The notes below the pieces were generated by a model, which saw only the letters and a program-made list of their open reading frames with translations, did no database searches and was not told the DNA's origin. A DNA stretch of 20,454 nt from an uncultured Collinsella sp. (GTDB taxonomy: Bacteria > Actinomycetota > Coriobacteriia > Coriobacteriales > Coriobacteriaceae): NCBI GenBank assembly GCA_902489965.1, contig CABUCA010000038.1:1-20454 (forward strand). Reading direction: 5' to 3'. How positions within the stretch are numbered: the stretch's first letter is position 1; each line of letters opens with the position of its first letter. The translations under genes were made by a program, and so were the position numbers. Shown here one piece after another: positions 7,367-13,699 of this stretch.

Positions 7367-7378
7367 TTAGGTACCTAA
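7367..7378. repeat. 12-bp palindrome TTAGGTACCTAA, copy 2
   Basis: Identical to the palindrome at 3864-3875. It lies between yidC and jag, 15 nt upstream of the jag start, so it could affect jag transcription or translation. The function is unknown. Confidence 0.6.
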
Positions 7379-7396
7379 ATAAGATTGATATCCCGA

Positions 7397-8167
7397 CTAC
7401 TTCTTCTTGTGCGGACGCGGCTTCTTCTCGCGACGGGTAACCTCGACCTGCAGCGGAGCGTTCTTAAGGCGCTCCTCCTCATCGGCCTTGGCCTTGTCGA
7501 TAACCTTCTGCGTCACGAAGATCTGCTGGATAACCTGCCAGGCAGAAGACACATCGTAGTAAAGCAGAACGCCGACGGGCAGGCTCCAGCCCATCCAAAG
7601 CATCATGACGGTCATGACGACAGCCATCATGCGCATGCTCTGGGCCTGCTGACCAGTCTGATTGCGGGACATATACAGCTGCGGAATCAGGGTCAAGACA
7701 GCAAACAGGATCAGGCAGATCAGCGCAGGCAGCGCAACCATAAAGCCATCGGCAAAAGAGGCGCTCGGCGTGGTGGTCAGATCGGGCAGAATGTTAAAGA
7801 ACGAGAACGTGCCCTCGTTAAAGTACTGCGGCAGGTTGCGCAGAAGCGTGAACAGGGCGAAAAGGATGGGCATCTGAATCAGAAGCGGCAGGCAGCCGGC
7901 CAGCGGATTGAACTTGTTCTCGCTGTAGAACTTCTGCATCTCCTCGGCCTGACGCTGGGGGTCGTCGGCGTAGCGCTCCTGGATCTCGAGCATCTTGGGC
8001 TGCAGCACCTGCATGCGAGCCGTCGACTTGGTCGACTTGAGCATGAGCGGCGTCAGCAGCAGACGGATGATGACCACCAGGATGATGATGGACAGGCCCC
8101 AGTCGACCGCAAAGGTCTGGATGAGCTTGAGCAGCTCGAAAAGGATGTTAACGATCCAATCCCACAT
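7397..8167 (-). CDS. yidC: membrane protein insertase YidC/Oxa1 family
   Basis: YidC inserts proteins into the cytoplasmic membrane, alone or with SecYEG. The 256-residue protein lacks the large periplasmic domain of Gram-negative YidC. TM1 (about 24-41, LSIIILVVIIRLLLTPL) carries R35, the arginine of the hydrophilic groove. A cytoplasmic helical hairpin follows (about 42-85), then FNPLAGCLPLLIQMPILFALF and further hydrophobic segments at about 143-165 and 178-210. The C-terminal tail is lysine/arginine-rich (KKPRPHKKK), as in ribosome-contacting Oxa1-type tails. No lipoprotein signal is present. The ATG start has GGAGGA about 8 nt upstream. It sits 29 nt after yidD. Confidence 0.95.
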   Translation of the reverse strand: MWDWIVNILFELLKLIQTFAVDWGLSIIILVVIIRLLLTPLMLKSTKSTARMQVLQPKMLEIQERYADDPQRQAEEMQKFYSENKFNPLAGCLPLLIQMPILFALFTLLRNLPQYFNEGTFSFFNILPDLTTTPSASFADGFMVALPALICLILFAVLTLIPQLYMSRNQTGQQAQSMRMMAVVMTVMMLWMGWSLPVGVLLYYDVSSAWQVIQQIFVTQKVIDKAKADEEERLKNAPLQVEVTRREKKPRPHKKK

Positions 8168-8196
8168 GTAAGTTTTCCTCCGATAGCGAGTGCCCG

Positions 8197-8421
8197 CTAA
8201 GGCACAGGGTCATAACCGCCGACGTGCAGGGGATTGCAGCGAGCGATGCGCCTCACGGCAAGCCAGCAGCCTCTCAAAACACCGTACTTCTCAATCGCCT
8301 GAACGGCGTATTGCGAGCACGTTGGGTAATAAATGCAGGCGTCAGGTAATAAGGGCGAAACAACCTGTTGATATATGCGAATAGGAGCGATGGCAACACG
8401 TCGCAAAACGTGATTGCTCAT
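8197..8421 (-). CDS. yidD: YidD family membrane protein insertion efficiency factor
   Basis: YidD is a small membrane-associated protein thought to help YidC-dependent insertion. The 74-residue product has an N-terminal amphipathic segment (RRVAIAPIRIYQQVVSPLLP), the family signature CIYYPTCSQYAVQAIEKYG, and RRIARCNPLHVGGYDPVP at the end. The conserved cysteines C29, C35, C52 and C62 are visible. The ATG overlaps the rnpA stop by 4 nt (ATGA), so it is translationally coupled to rnpA. Confidence 0.95.
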   Translation of the reverse strand: MSNHVLRRVAIAPIRIYQQVVSPLLPDACIYYPTCSQYAVQAIEKYGVLRGCWLAVRRIARCNPLHVGGYDPVP

Positions 8422-8756
8422 CGCTCCTCCCCGGCAACGCCGGCGCGTTTCATAAGCGAACGCAACGCCTTGTCCATCTCCTCCGGCGAGGAAACCCTCG
8501 TCTTGGGAGTCGCGAACAAGATGATGTCATAACCCGCAACGGGAAATCCACAGCTGCGGGCGGCCTCGCGCATCACACGCTTAGATCGGTTGCGCACGAC
8601 AGCACAACCGAGTCGTTTAGCACCAACGAAGGCGACCCTTCCGGAGTCGCCTTCGCCAACCGATTCACATATGGTCATTCGAATCAGAGGGTGATTGAAA
8701 CGACGCCCCTGACTGAACACATGCTCGAAATCTTGCCGAGACTTAATAGTCTTCAT
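8418..8756 (-). CDS. rnpA: ribonuclease P protein component
   Basis: RnpA assists the RNase P RNA in 5' processing of pre-tRNA. The 112-residue product begins MKTIKSRQDFEHVFSQGRRF, the normal family N-terminus, and contains the RNR motif in VVRNRSKRVMREA that contacts the catalytic RNA. The start is ATG at 8754-8756. No Shine-Dalgarno sequence is visible in the 20-nt gap from rpmH, so translation may depend on coupling or on an unstructured start. The neighbours rpmH and yidD are the usual ones. Confidence 0.95.
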   Translation of the reverse strand: MKTIKSRQDFEHVFSQGRRFNHPLIRMTICESVGEGDSGRVAFVGAKRLGCAVVRNRSKRVMREAARSCGFPVAGYDIILFATPKTRVSSPEEMDKALRSLMKRAGVAGEER

Positions 8757-8776
8757 GCGAGATGTGTGTATCGCTG

Positions 8777-8911
8777 CTAGACAGTGAGACGCTTGCGGCC
8801 CTTGGCGCGACGACGGGCGAGCACGGCACGACCACCCTTAGTGGCCATACGGGCACGGAAGCCATGGGTCTTGGCACGCTTACGCTTATTAGGCTGATAC
8901 GTACGCTTCAT
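8777..8911 (-). CDS. rpmH: 50S ribosomal protein L34
   Basis: The 44-residue highly basic protein MKRTYQPNKRKRAKTHGFRA... is a textbook L34 through to GRKRLTV. The ATG at 8909-8911 follows AGGAGG at 8920-8925 with 8-nt spacing. The frame stays open upstream, but that extension would cover the leader hairpin and is not part of L34. It is the first gene of the leftward unit rpmH-rnpA-yidD-yidC-jag. Confidence 0.97.
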   Translation of the reverse strand: MKRTYQPNKRKRAKTHGFRARMATKGGRAVLARRRAKGRKRLTV

Positions 8912-8939
8912 CTTAAGTTCCTCCTGCTGCATTTCGAGT

Positions 8940-8957
8940 GTCCGCGGGGACGCGGAC
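8940..8957 (-). promoter_or_regulatory. GC-rich hairpin in the rpmH leader
   Basis: GTCCGCG and CGCGGAC form a 7-bp stem with a 4-nt loop in the predicted rpmH 5' leader, about 15 nt upstream of the ribosome site. No T-tract follows on the minus strand, so it is not a terminator. It could stabilise the message or serve in regulation; this is inference. Confidence 0.4.
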
Positions 8958-8983
8958 GCAGATATAGACACGTGAGCTTGAAG

Positions 8984-9013
8984 ATTGTAGGGAAATCAAT
9001 GTTCAAATGTCAA
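8984..9013 (-). promoter_or_regulatory. strong sigma70-type promoter for rpmH
   Basis: On the minus strand a perfect -35 TTGACA (9008-9013) is followed after 18 bp by -10 TACAAT (8984-8989). Transcription would start near 8977, giving a leader of about 65 nt before rpmH. Confidence 0.8.
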
Positions 9014-9256
9014 GAAATCAAAGGTAAAAGGTTGCGCAGTTCACACGGTTCCCCCATAAGCCAAGCTCGATTTAGCGGTGCATGACAACTTTTCACGATA
9101 TTTCATCGAGTTTTCAACAGGTCATGTTGGCAATGTTGAGAACTTTTCGCCCGTTTTCCAAAGTTTTCAACAGGTTTTGAAAAGTTGTCGAAAGATGAGA
9201 AACATTGCGCGGTGAGCTACTATTTGTTCGAAACCTTTTGGAAGATTGCGAGTGGC
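9014..9256. other. left part of the split chromosomal origin (oriC)
   Basis: Within the 345-bp gap between rpmH and the next gene, this part carries a cluster of DnaA-box-like 9-mers. Exact TTTTCAACA occurs at 9111-9119 and 9164-9172, both within the shared string GTTTTCAACAGGT. Relatives are TTTTCCAAA at 9154, TGTTGAGAA at 9134 (reverse), TTTTGAAAA at 9175 (reverse) and TTGTCGAAA at 9185 (reverse). Its position between the rpmH promoter and the dnaA unit, at the switch point of gene direction, supports an origin role. No clear promoter for the rightward unit was found here. Confidence 0.75.
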
Positions 9257-10609
9257 ATGTCTGACGACTTTTACACCATGGTCGATTCCGGAGACCCGGC
9301 ACCCGACAACGAGCACATCACCGGCGTGCGCGAAGAGCGTGCGGAAGGCGAGCAGACGACCACGCAGGCGCCAAAAGCCATGTACGCCGCGCGTATCGCC
9401 GTCTATGACGACATGCTGTCGACACCGCGTGTGATCGTCATTGATCCGCAAGATGTCCGCACGTATTTGGAAGAGACTACCAACACCGTCTACCAGTGCA
9501 TGAAAGAACAAGGTGGCCATATCTCGCTCATGGTCATCCGCGAGATTGTCGAAAACTTTATCCACGCGCACTTTGCCGAGCCCATCATCTCGATTCTGGA
9601 CGGCGGAGACACCATCCGCTTTGCCGATCAAGGACCCGGCATCGACGACAAGGAACGCGCTTTCGACTTTGGCGTTACCAGCGCAAACAGCAAGATGAAG
9701 CGCTATATCCGTGGAACCGGAGCAGGGTTTCCCATGGTGCAAGAGTATTTGGAAAACGCCGGCGGTGCCGTATCCATCGAGGACAACATGGGCAACGGCA
9801 CCGTGGTTACGGTAAGCCTGGACCCTAAACGCGTGCAGGAAATCGAGCGCGCCGGCGGACGCGGTGCTGCCGTGCGGCCCGAGACGGAGCAGCCCACATA
9901 TCCCCTGCCGGGAGCTTTTGCGCAGCAGCCCATGGCAACGCAGCAGATGCAGCCCCCCGTGGGGCAGATGCAGCATCCCGGAATGCTTCCTACACAAGAG
10001 CCCCAGGCGACATCGATGTCGATGCCGCCAAACATGCCAGAGACCGTGCCGCTGGCGGATCAGGATGCAGCAGCAATGCAGCAGGCGACGGGGGCACCGG
10101 GTGGCCAGCAAATGGGCTATCAGCCGTACCAACAGGGATATCCATATCAGCAGATGCCGCCACTGGGGTATGGCCAGCAGTTCCCGCAGCAGTACCAGCA
10201 GGGATATCAGCAGCCGTACCAGCAGATGCCGCAGCAGCAGTACAGCCCTTGGGCCCAGCAGATGCCTCCGCAGCCTTACCAACAGTGGCCTCAAAGTTTT
10301 CAACAGCAAATGCCACCGATGCAGAGTTCTCAACAACCAGCAGCTCAAATGATGTATCCTAATGCAGCAAATCAGTATGCGCAGCCACAACCGGACGTGT
10401 TCGTAAGCGACCGCGGCAACGCCGCGCTGGGCTATCTGGCGCAAAATCAAGCGTGCGGTGCAACCGATCTGGCGAGGGCGTTTGGAAACTCGGCCCCCAC
10501 TTGGTCACGCACGCTCAATGACTTGGCGCAGGCCGGCTTGGTCATCAAGCATGGCCAGAAATACCATCTGACCGAACTCGGCGCCGCTCGCGTGCGAGCT
10601 CAGAGCTAA
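9257..10609 (+). CDS. GHKL ATPase - Gln/Pro-rich linker - winged-helix protein upstream of dnaA (unrecognised)
   Basis: I know no named family for this combination. Numbering is for the 450-residue form. A GHKL (histidine-kinase/anti-sigma-like) ATPase domain shows an N box IREIVENFIHAHF (about 94-106), G1 DQGPG (124-128), G2 RGTGAGFPMVQEYL (152-165) and a final NMGNGTVVTVSL strand. No phospho-accepting HisKA helix and no membrane segment are seen, so it is not an ordinary sensor kinase. Residues about 206-380 are Gln/Pro/Tyr/Met-rich and probably disordered. Residues about 381-448 resemble a MarR-like winged helix (NAALGYLAQ...ATDLARAFG...LNDLAQAGLVIKHGQKYHLTELG). Start uncertain: ATG at 9257 is preferred; GTG 9212 and TTG 9185 are upstream in frame, but TTG 9185 lies inside a DnaA-box-like element. 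It ends 15 nt before dnaA, so the two are likely co-transcribed. A nucleotide-controlled regulator of dnaA or oriC is my inference. Confidence 0.85.
   Translation: MSDDFYTMVDSGDPAPDNEHITGVREERAEGEQTTTQAPKAMYAARIAVYDDMLSTPRVIVIDPQDVRTYLEETTNTVYQCMKEQGGHISLMVIREIVENFIHAHFAEPIISILDGGDTIRFADQGPGIDDKERAFDFGVTSANSKMKRYIRGTGAGFPMVQEYLENAGGAVSIEDNMGNGTVVTVSLDPKRVQEIERAGGRGAAVRPETEQPTYPLPGAFAQQPMATQQMQPPVGQMQHPGMLPTQEPQATSMSMPPNMPETVPLADQDAAAMQQATGAPGGQQMGYQPYQQGYPYQQMPPLGYGQQFPQQYQQGYQQPYQQMPQQQYSPWAQQMPPQPYQQWPQSFQQQMPPMQSSQQPAAQMMYPNAANQYAQPQPDVFVSDRGNAALGYLAQNQACGATDLARAFGNSAPTWSRTLNDLAQAGLVIKHGQKYHLTELGAARVRAQS
10093..10380 (+). repeat. low-complexity CAG/CCG-rich coding repeat (Gln/Pro/Tyr linker)
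   Basis: Degenerate units such as YQQGY, YQQMP and QQPYQQ are encoded by CAG, CAA, CCG and TAC runs. The repeat lies wholly within the linker of the GHKL/winged-helix protein and stays in frame. Such tracts can change length by slippage or recombination. Confidence 0.7.
10297..10335 (+). other. DnaA-box-like pair inside the linker-coding sequence
   Basis: An exact TTTTCAACA at 10297-10305 lies in a 15-nt string identical to the one at 9159-9173 of the left origin. TTCTCAACA follows at 10327-10335, matching the reverse-strand box at 9134. They encode SFQQ and SSQQ, so Gln codon use alone may explain them in part. Confidence 0.45.
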
Positions 10610-10624
10610 AGAACGGGAGAGACA

Positions 10625-12349
10625 GTGGACGAGGAAGCAAGCATCATCCTGGGGGATGCCATCGCCTTTTGCCAGCGCGACGGCCAAGATGCACGCCTCA
10701 TCAACATGCTGGGGCAATCGCGCGCCATAAGCCTGACCGAAGATACGCTCACGATCGAGGCCCCCTCGCGCTTTGCCATCGCGCAGCTCAAAAAGCATCA
10801 GCCGACTATTGAGGCCTATCTGGAAGAAATCGCCTTTGCACCGATTGCGCTCGACGTCGTGGCACCGCAAGGCGCCGCGACGGAATCCGCTGCCACGACG
10901 GCGCCCGCCACGGCTCCCGCCGCTTCCCCGGCGGTGCCGGCCTCCGCAGGCGACGTACCGACGATCGAGCACCAGCACAGCGATGTTTCCCGTGAAACCA
11001 TGGCACCGTTGCCGACCGCGACGGCGACGTCAACGAACGTACCCGTCACGCACATGCCCATCGCTCACGACGCAGCGGCGGGCGCGGATTCGGGCATTGC
11101 AATCAAAAACACGCTCTCGGCCGATGATTTTCGTCGCATGATGAACCAGATGAAGGGCGGAGCGCCGACTAAACCCACGCAAGTTGCGACCCCCGCTTCA
11201 CCCATGCCAGCACCGACCGTGCCGGCCGAGCAGAATACGGATGGAGCCCCGCTCGCCGCGAACTCAAAATTTACCTTTGAGAACTTTGTCTACGGCCCCG
11301 AGAACAGCCATGCCTATCGCTCGGCACTCAAGTTTGCCGCCCTCGCGGACGAGCGCGGCACGTGCACATCACTGTTCATCTACGGCAAATCGGGCCTGGG
11401 CAAGACGCACCTGCTGCTTGCCATCAAAAACGAGCTCGCCGAGAAGTCGCCCGAGATCAAGGTCAAGTATGCCAACTCCCAGGCATATCTGGACGACCTG
11501 ATGACCGAGTTCGACCGTCAAAAGAAGAGCAACGCCCCTATCATGCAGGCATACCACGGCGTGGACGTGCTCATCATCGATGACATCCAAAACATCATCG
11601 GCAAGCGCGCGAGCGTGGACTACTTTTTCCAGCTCATGGACGAGTTCATCCGCAACAACAAGAAGGTCGTCATCGCGGCAGACCGTGCCCCCAAGGACCT
11701 GAGCATGGACGAGCGTCTGACCAGCCGCTTCAACGCCGGCATGCTCTGCCTGGTCGCAGAGCCCAGCTACGAGATGAAATACAAGATCTTGCAGCGCTAT
11801 TACGAGAACACCATCGTCGCCGCTCCCGAGGCAGGCGACGACTCGCTGCTGGCGGCCTATGGGGGCGACGGCGGACACCTGACCGACGAGCACTTTAAAC
11901 ACATGGCCGAGGTCTCGGGCACCAACATCCGCGAACTCGAGAGCTTTTGCGAGCGCTGCGCCGGCGAGGCGGGCGACCGCGAGCGCGAGGGCGGGGAGCT
12001 CACCTTTGACGATATCGACGCCATCGCCAGCCAGTACTTCGACACATCGGCCAAAAAGATCAACGTCCAGACGGTTCAGTCCGTCATCGAAGAGCAGTAC
12101 GGCGTGACGCACGAGGAGCTCATCGGCCCGCGTCGCAACGCCAATATCGCCAAAGCACGCCATATCGCTATCTACCTGGCCATCGAGATGTGCGAGATGA
12201 CGACCACGGCGGTGGGCGCCGAATTTGGCAACCGCAACCACTCGACCGTCAGCACGAGCTACAAAAAGGTCCAGAAGATGATCCAGGAAGACCGTACCGT
12301 CACCGAAAACCTCAAATCGCTGCGCGATAAAATTACACTGCGCTCGTAG
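10625..12349 (+). CDS. dnaA: chromosomal replication initiator DnaA (divergent)
   Basis: DnaA binds DnaA boxes, melts the origin and recruits the helicase. The protein has 574 residues, longer than the common 440-480. Domain I is about 1-75. Domain II (about 80-215) is a long Ala/Pro/Thr-rich linker. The AAA+ domain has Walker A GKSGLGKT at 254-261, Walker B VLIIDDIQ at 314-321 and an arginine-finger region ERLTSRFNAG near 363-372. An extra loop (about 397-424) precedes the NIRELES segment. Domain IV (about 480-570) carries the DnaA signature as EFGNRNHSTVSTS instead of the usual GGRDHTTVLHA. The start is GTG at 10625, with GGGAG 5 nt upstream of it after a short AC spacer. It is probably co-transcribed with the GHKL gene 15 nt upstream. 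The identity is certain; the divergence is real in the translation. Confidence 0.96.
   Translation: MDEEASIILGDAIAFCQRDGQDARLINMLGQSRAISLTEDTLTIEAPSRFAIAQLKKHQPTIEAYLEEIAFAPIALDVVAPQGAATESAATTAPATAPAASPAVPASAGDVPTIEHQHSDVSRETMAPLPTATATSTNVPVTHMPIAHDAAAGADSGIAIKNTLSADDFRRMMNQMKGGAPTKPTQVATPASPMPAPTVPAEQNTDGAPLAANSKFTFENFVYGPENSHAYRSALKFAALADERGTCTSLFIYGKSGLGKTHLLLAIKNELAEKSPEIKVKYANSQAYLDDLMTEFDRQKKSNAPIMQAYHGVDVLIIDDIQNIIGKRASVDYFFQLMDEFIRNNKKVVIAADRAPKDLSMDERLTSRFNAGMLCLVAEPSYEMKYKILQRYYENTIVAAPEAGDDSLLAAYGGDGGHLTDEHFKHMAEVSGTNIRELESFCERCAGEAGDREREGGELTFDDIDAIASQYFDTSAKKINVQTVQSVIEEQYGVTHEELIGPRRNANIAKARHIAIYLAIEMCEMTTTAVGAEFGNRNHSTVSTSYKKVQKMIQEDRTVTENLKSLRDKITLRS
10984..10999. other. degenerate parS-like site inside dnaA
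   Basis: TGTTTCCCGTGAAACC differs from parS at two positions (7 and 16) and encodes DVSRET in the domain II linker. It is about 5 kb from the perfect parS cluster, on the other side of the origin. Confidence 0.4.
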
Positions 12350-12587
12350 GGAAATAGAGACACCTGTTGAAAACTTGTCGAAACCATGGGCATAAGGTGT
12401 CTAAAACCCAACCCGCGGTGGTGAAAAGTTTTGCGCAGGTTTTGAACGTGGAAAACCACCCCCGTTGCACACAGGTTGCTGTCGATTCTCTTTCTGGGTC
12501 TGACCTGCGTCTTTGGGAGTAATCAACAGTTTCGTCAGTGCTATTACTATTATTAAGATATTTATATCTAAAGAAAGGTATTAAAAG
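12350..12587. other. right part of the split oriC with AT-rich unwinding region
   Basis: This 238-bp dnaA-dnaN gap has reverse-strand DnaA-box-like TGTTGAAAA (12365-12373) followed one base later by TTGTCGAAA (12375-12383). It also has TGGTGAAAA (12419) and CGTGGAAAA (12447-12455), the reverse of the near-canonical TTTTCCACG. The last 48 bp (12540-12587) are about 80% A+T and include a palindrome-like AGATATTTATATCT (12556-12569), fitting a duplex-unwinding element. The arrangement resembles the Bacillus origin with clusters on both sides of dnaA. Confidence 0.8.
12520..12555 (+). other. DnaA box plus DnaA-trio-like element
   Basis: A box-like TAATCAACA (12520-12528) is followed after 12 bp by CTATTACTATTATTA (12541-12555). 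Its complement, read 3' to 5', is GAT-AAT-GAT-AAT-AAT, five units fitting the published DnaA-trio pattern 3'-[G/A]A[T/A]-5'. The orientation toward dnaN is the same as in Bacillus subtilis. Confidence 0.6.
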
Positions 12588-13691
12588 ATGAAGTTCACCG
12601 TCAGCCAGAGCTCGCTTACACAAGCCATCGGCGTCGTTATGAAGGGTGTCGCTTCGGCGTCCACCCTTCCCATCCTGTCGGGCGTGCTCGTCAAGGCGCA
12701 AGACGGCATCTTGGAATTCCAGACCTCTAACTACACCATCTCGATCCGTCATCGCATCGCGGCGCATGTCGAAGAAGAGGGTGAGATGGTTATCCCCTGT
12801 AAGATGCTCTCCAATATCACCAAGACCCTCCCCGATGCCCCGGTCACCTTTGAGCTGTCCGAGCGCCAGGTGCTGATTGGTTGCGAGAAGAGCTCTTTCC
12901 GCCTGAACACGCTCGATGTCAATGACTTCCCCGAGTTTCCGGCCTATGCCATCGAGAGTGCCGTGGAGCTGCCGACCGATATCTTGTCCGAAATGGTCGG
13001 CCGCGTGTGGCGCGTCACCTCGACCGACAAGGCCCGCCCCATTCTGGGTGGCGTGCACATGAAGGTCGAGAACAACACCGTGCGCCTGGTGGCGACCGAT
13101 TCCTTCCGCTTGGCCGTGTGCGATACGCAGGTCGAGACCTCGACTCTCGAGGGCTCCTTTGAACTCAACGTTCCGGCCGACGCCTTTAACGACGCGCTGA
13201 ACATCATGGCCAGCCAGGCGACCATCATGATCGGGGCTACCGACACCCAGGTCGTCTTCGAGGCCGGCAACACCACCTACGTGTCGCGCCGTATCGAGGG
13301 CATGTACCCCAACTACAAGCAGCTCGTCCCCGATTCGTGCGTGACGAGCGTCAAGATCGACGTCGCCGCCTTTAACGCCGCCCTCAAGCGCGTGGCCGTT
13401 ATCGCGAGCGCCAACCCCGCCGTCAAGTTCGAGATCGATGTCGAGAACGGGCAGATGGGCCTGTCCTCCATTTCCAATGACCAGGACCTTGCGCAGGAGA
13501 CGATCGATGTCGAGGCCGAGGGCGAGTCGGGCACCATCGCCTTCAACTACCACTACATCTTTGGCTGCCTCAATGCCCTGTCCAAGGAGAAGGAGATCAC
13601 GCTGGAGCTCAAGAGCTACTCGCAGGCGGGCATCTTCAAGTCCTACGACAAGATCAACTACCTGTACCTGGTCATGCCGGTACGCATCTAG
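12588..13691 (+). CDS. dnaN: DNA polymerase III beta subunit (sliding clamp)
   Basis: The clamp encircles DNA and tethers polymerase III and many repair proteins. Its 367 residues match the usual three-domain length. The N-terminus MKFTVSQSSLTQAIGVVMKGV...LPILSGVLV is typical, as are the central LPTDILSEMVGRVWRVTSTDKARPILGGVH region and the C-terminal YLVMPVRI, whose MPVR end forms part of the protein-binding cleft. The ATG start has AAGAAAGG about 10 nt upstream, directly beside the AT-rich unwinding region. recF follows after 8 nt. Confidence 0.97.
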   Translation: MKFTVSQSSLTQAIGVVMKGVASASTLPILSGVLVKAQDGILEFQTSNYTISIRHRIAAHVEEEGEMVIPCKMLSNITKTLPDAPVTFELSERQVLIGCEKSSFRLNTLDVNDFPEFPAYAIESAVELPTDILSEMVGRVWRVTSTDKARPILGGVHMKVENNTVRLVATDSFRLAVCDTQVETSTLEGSFELNVPADAFNDALNIMASQATIMIGATDTQVVFEAGNTTYVSRRIEGMYPNYKQLVPDSCVTSVKIDVAAFNAALKRVAVIASANPAVKFEIDVENGQMGLSSISNDQDLAQETIDVEAEGESGTIAFNYHYIFGCLNALSKEKEITLELKSYSQAGIFKSYDKINYLYLVMPVRI

Positions 13692-13699
13692 CACTGCCC

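Noticed and set aside
7385..8200. Plus-strand frame across yidC
   Set aside because: A shadow of yidC; Gln/His-rich and without motifs.
8912..8971. Upstream extension of rpmH
   Set aside because: It would read through the leader hairpin and ribosome site; L34 begins MKRTYQ.
8912..9256. tRNA or small RNA gene in the rpmH-side gap
   Set aside because: No cloverleaf or other stable long structure was seen; the promoter and DnaA-box-like motifs account for the region.
10093..10380. Possible CRISPR or tandem-repeat array
   Set aside because: The repeat is irregular, stays in frame and encodes a Gln/Pro/Tyr linker; there are no equal spacers.
9167..10450. Antisense frame over the GHKL gene, Leu/His/Arg-rich
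   Set aside because: It arises from reverse reading of CAG/CCG-rich linker DNA.
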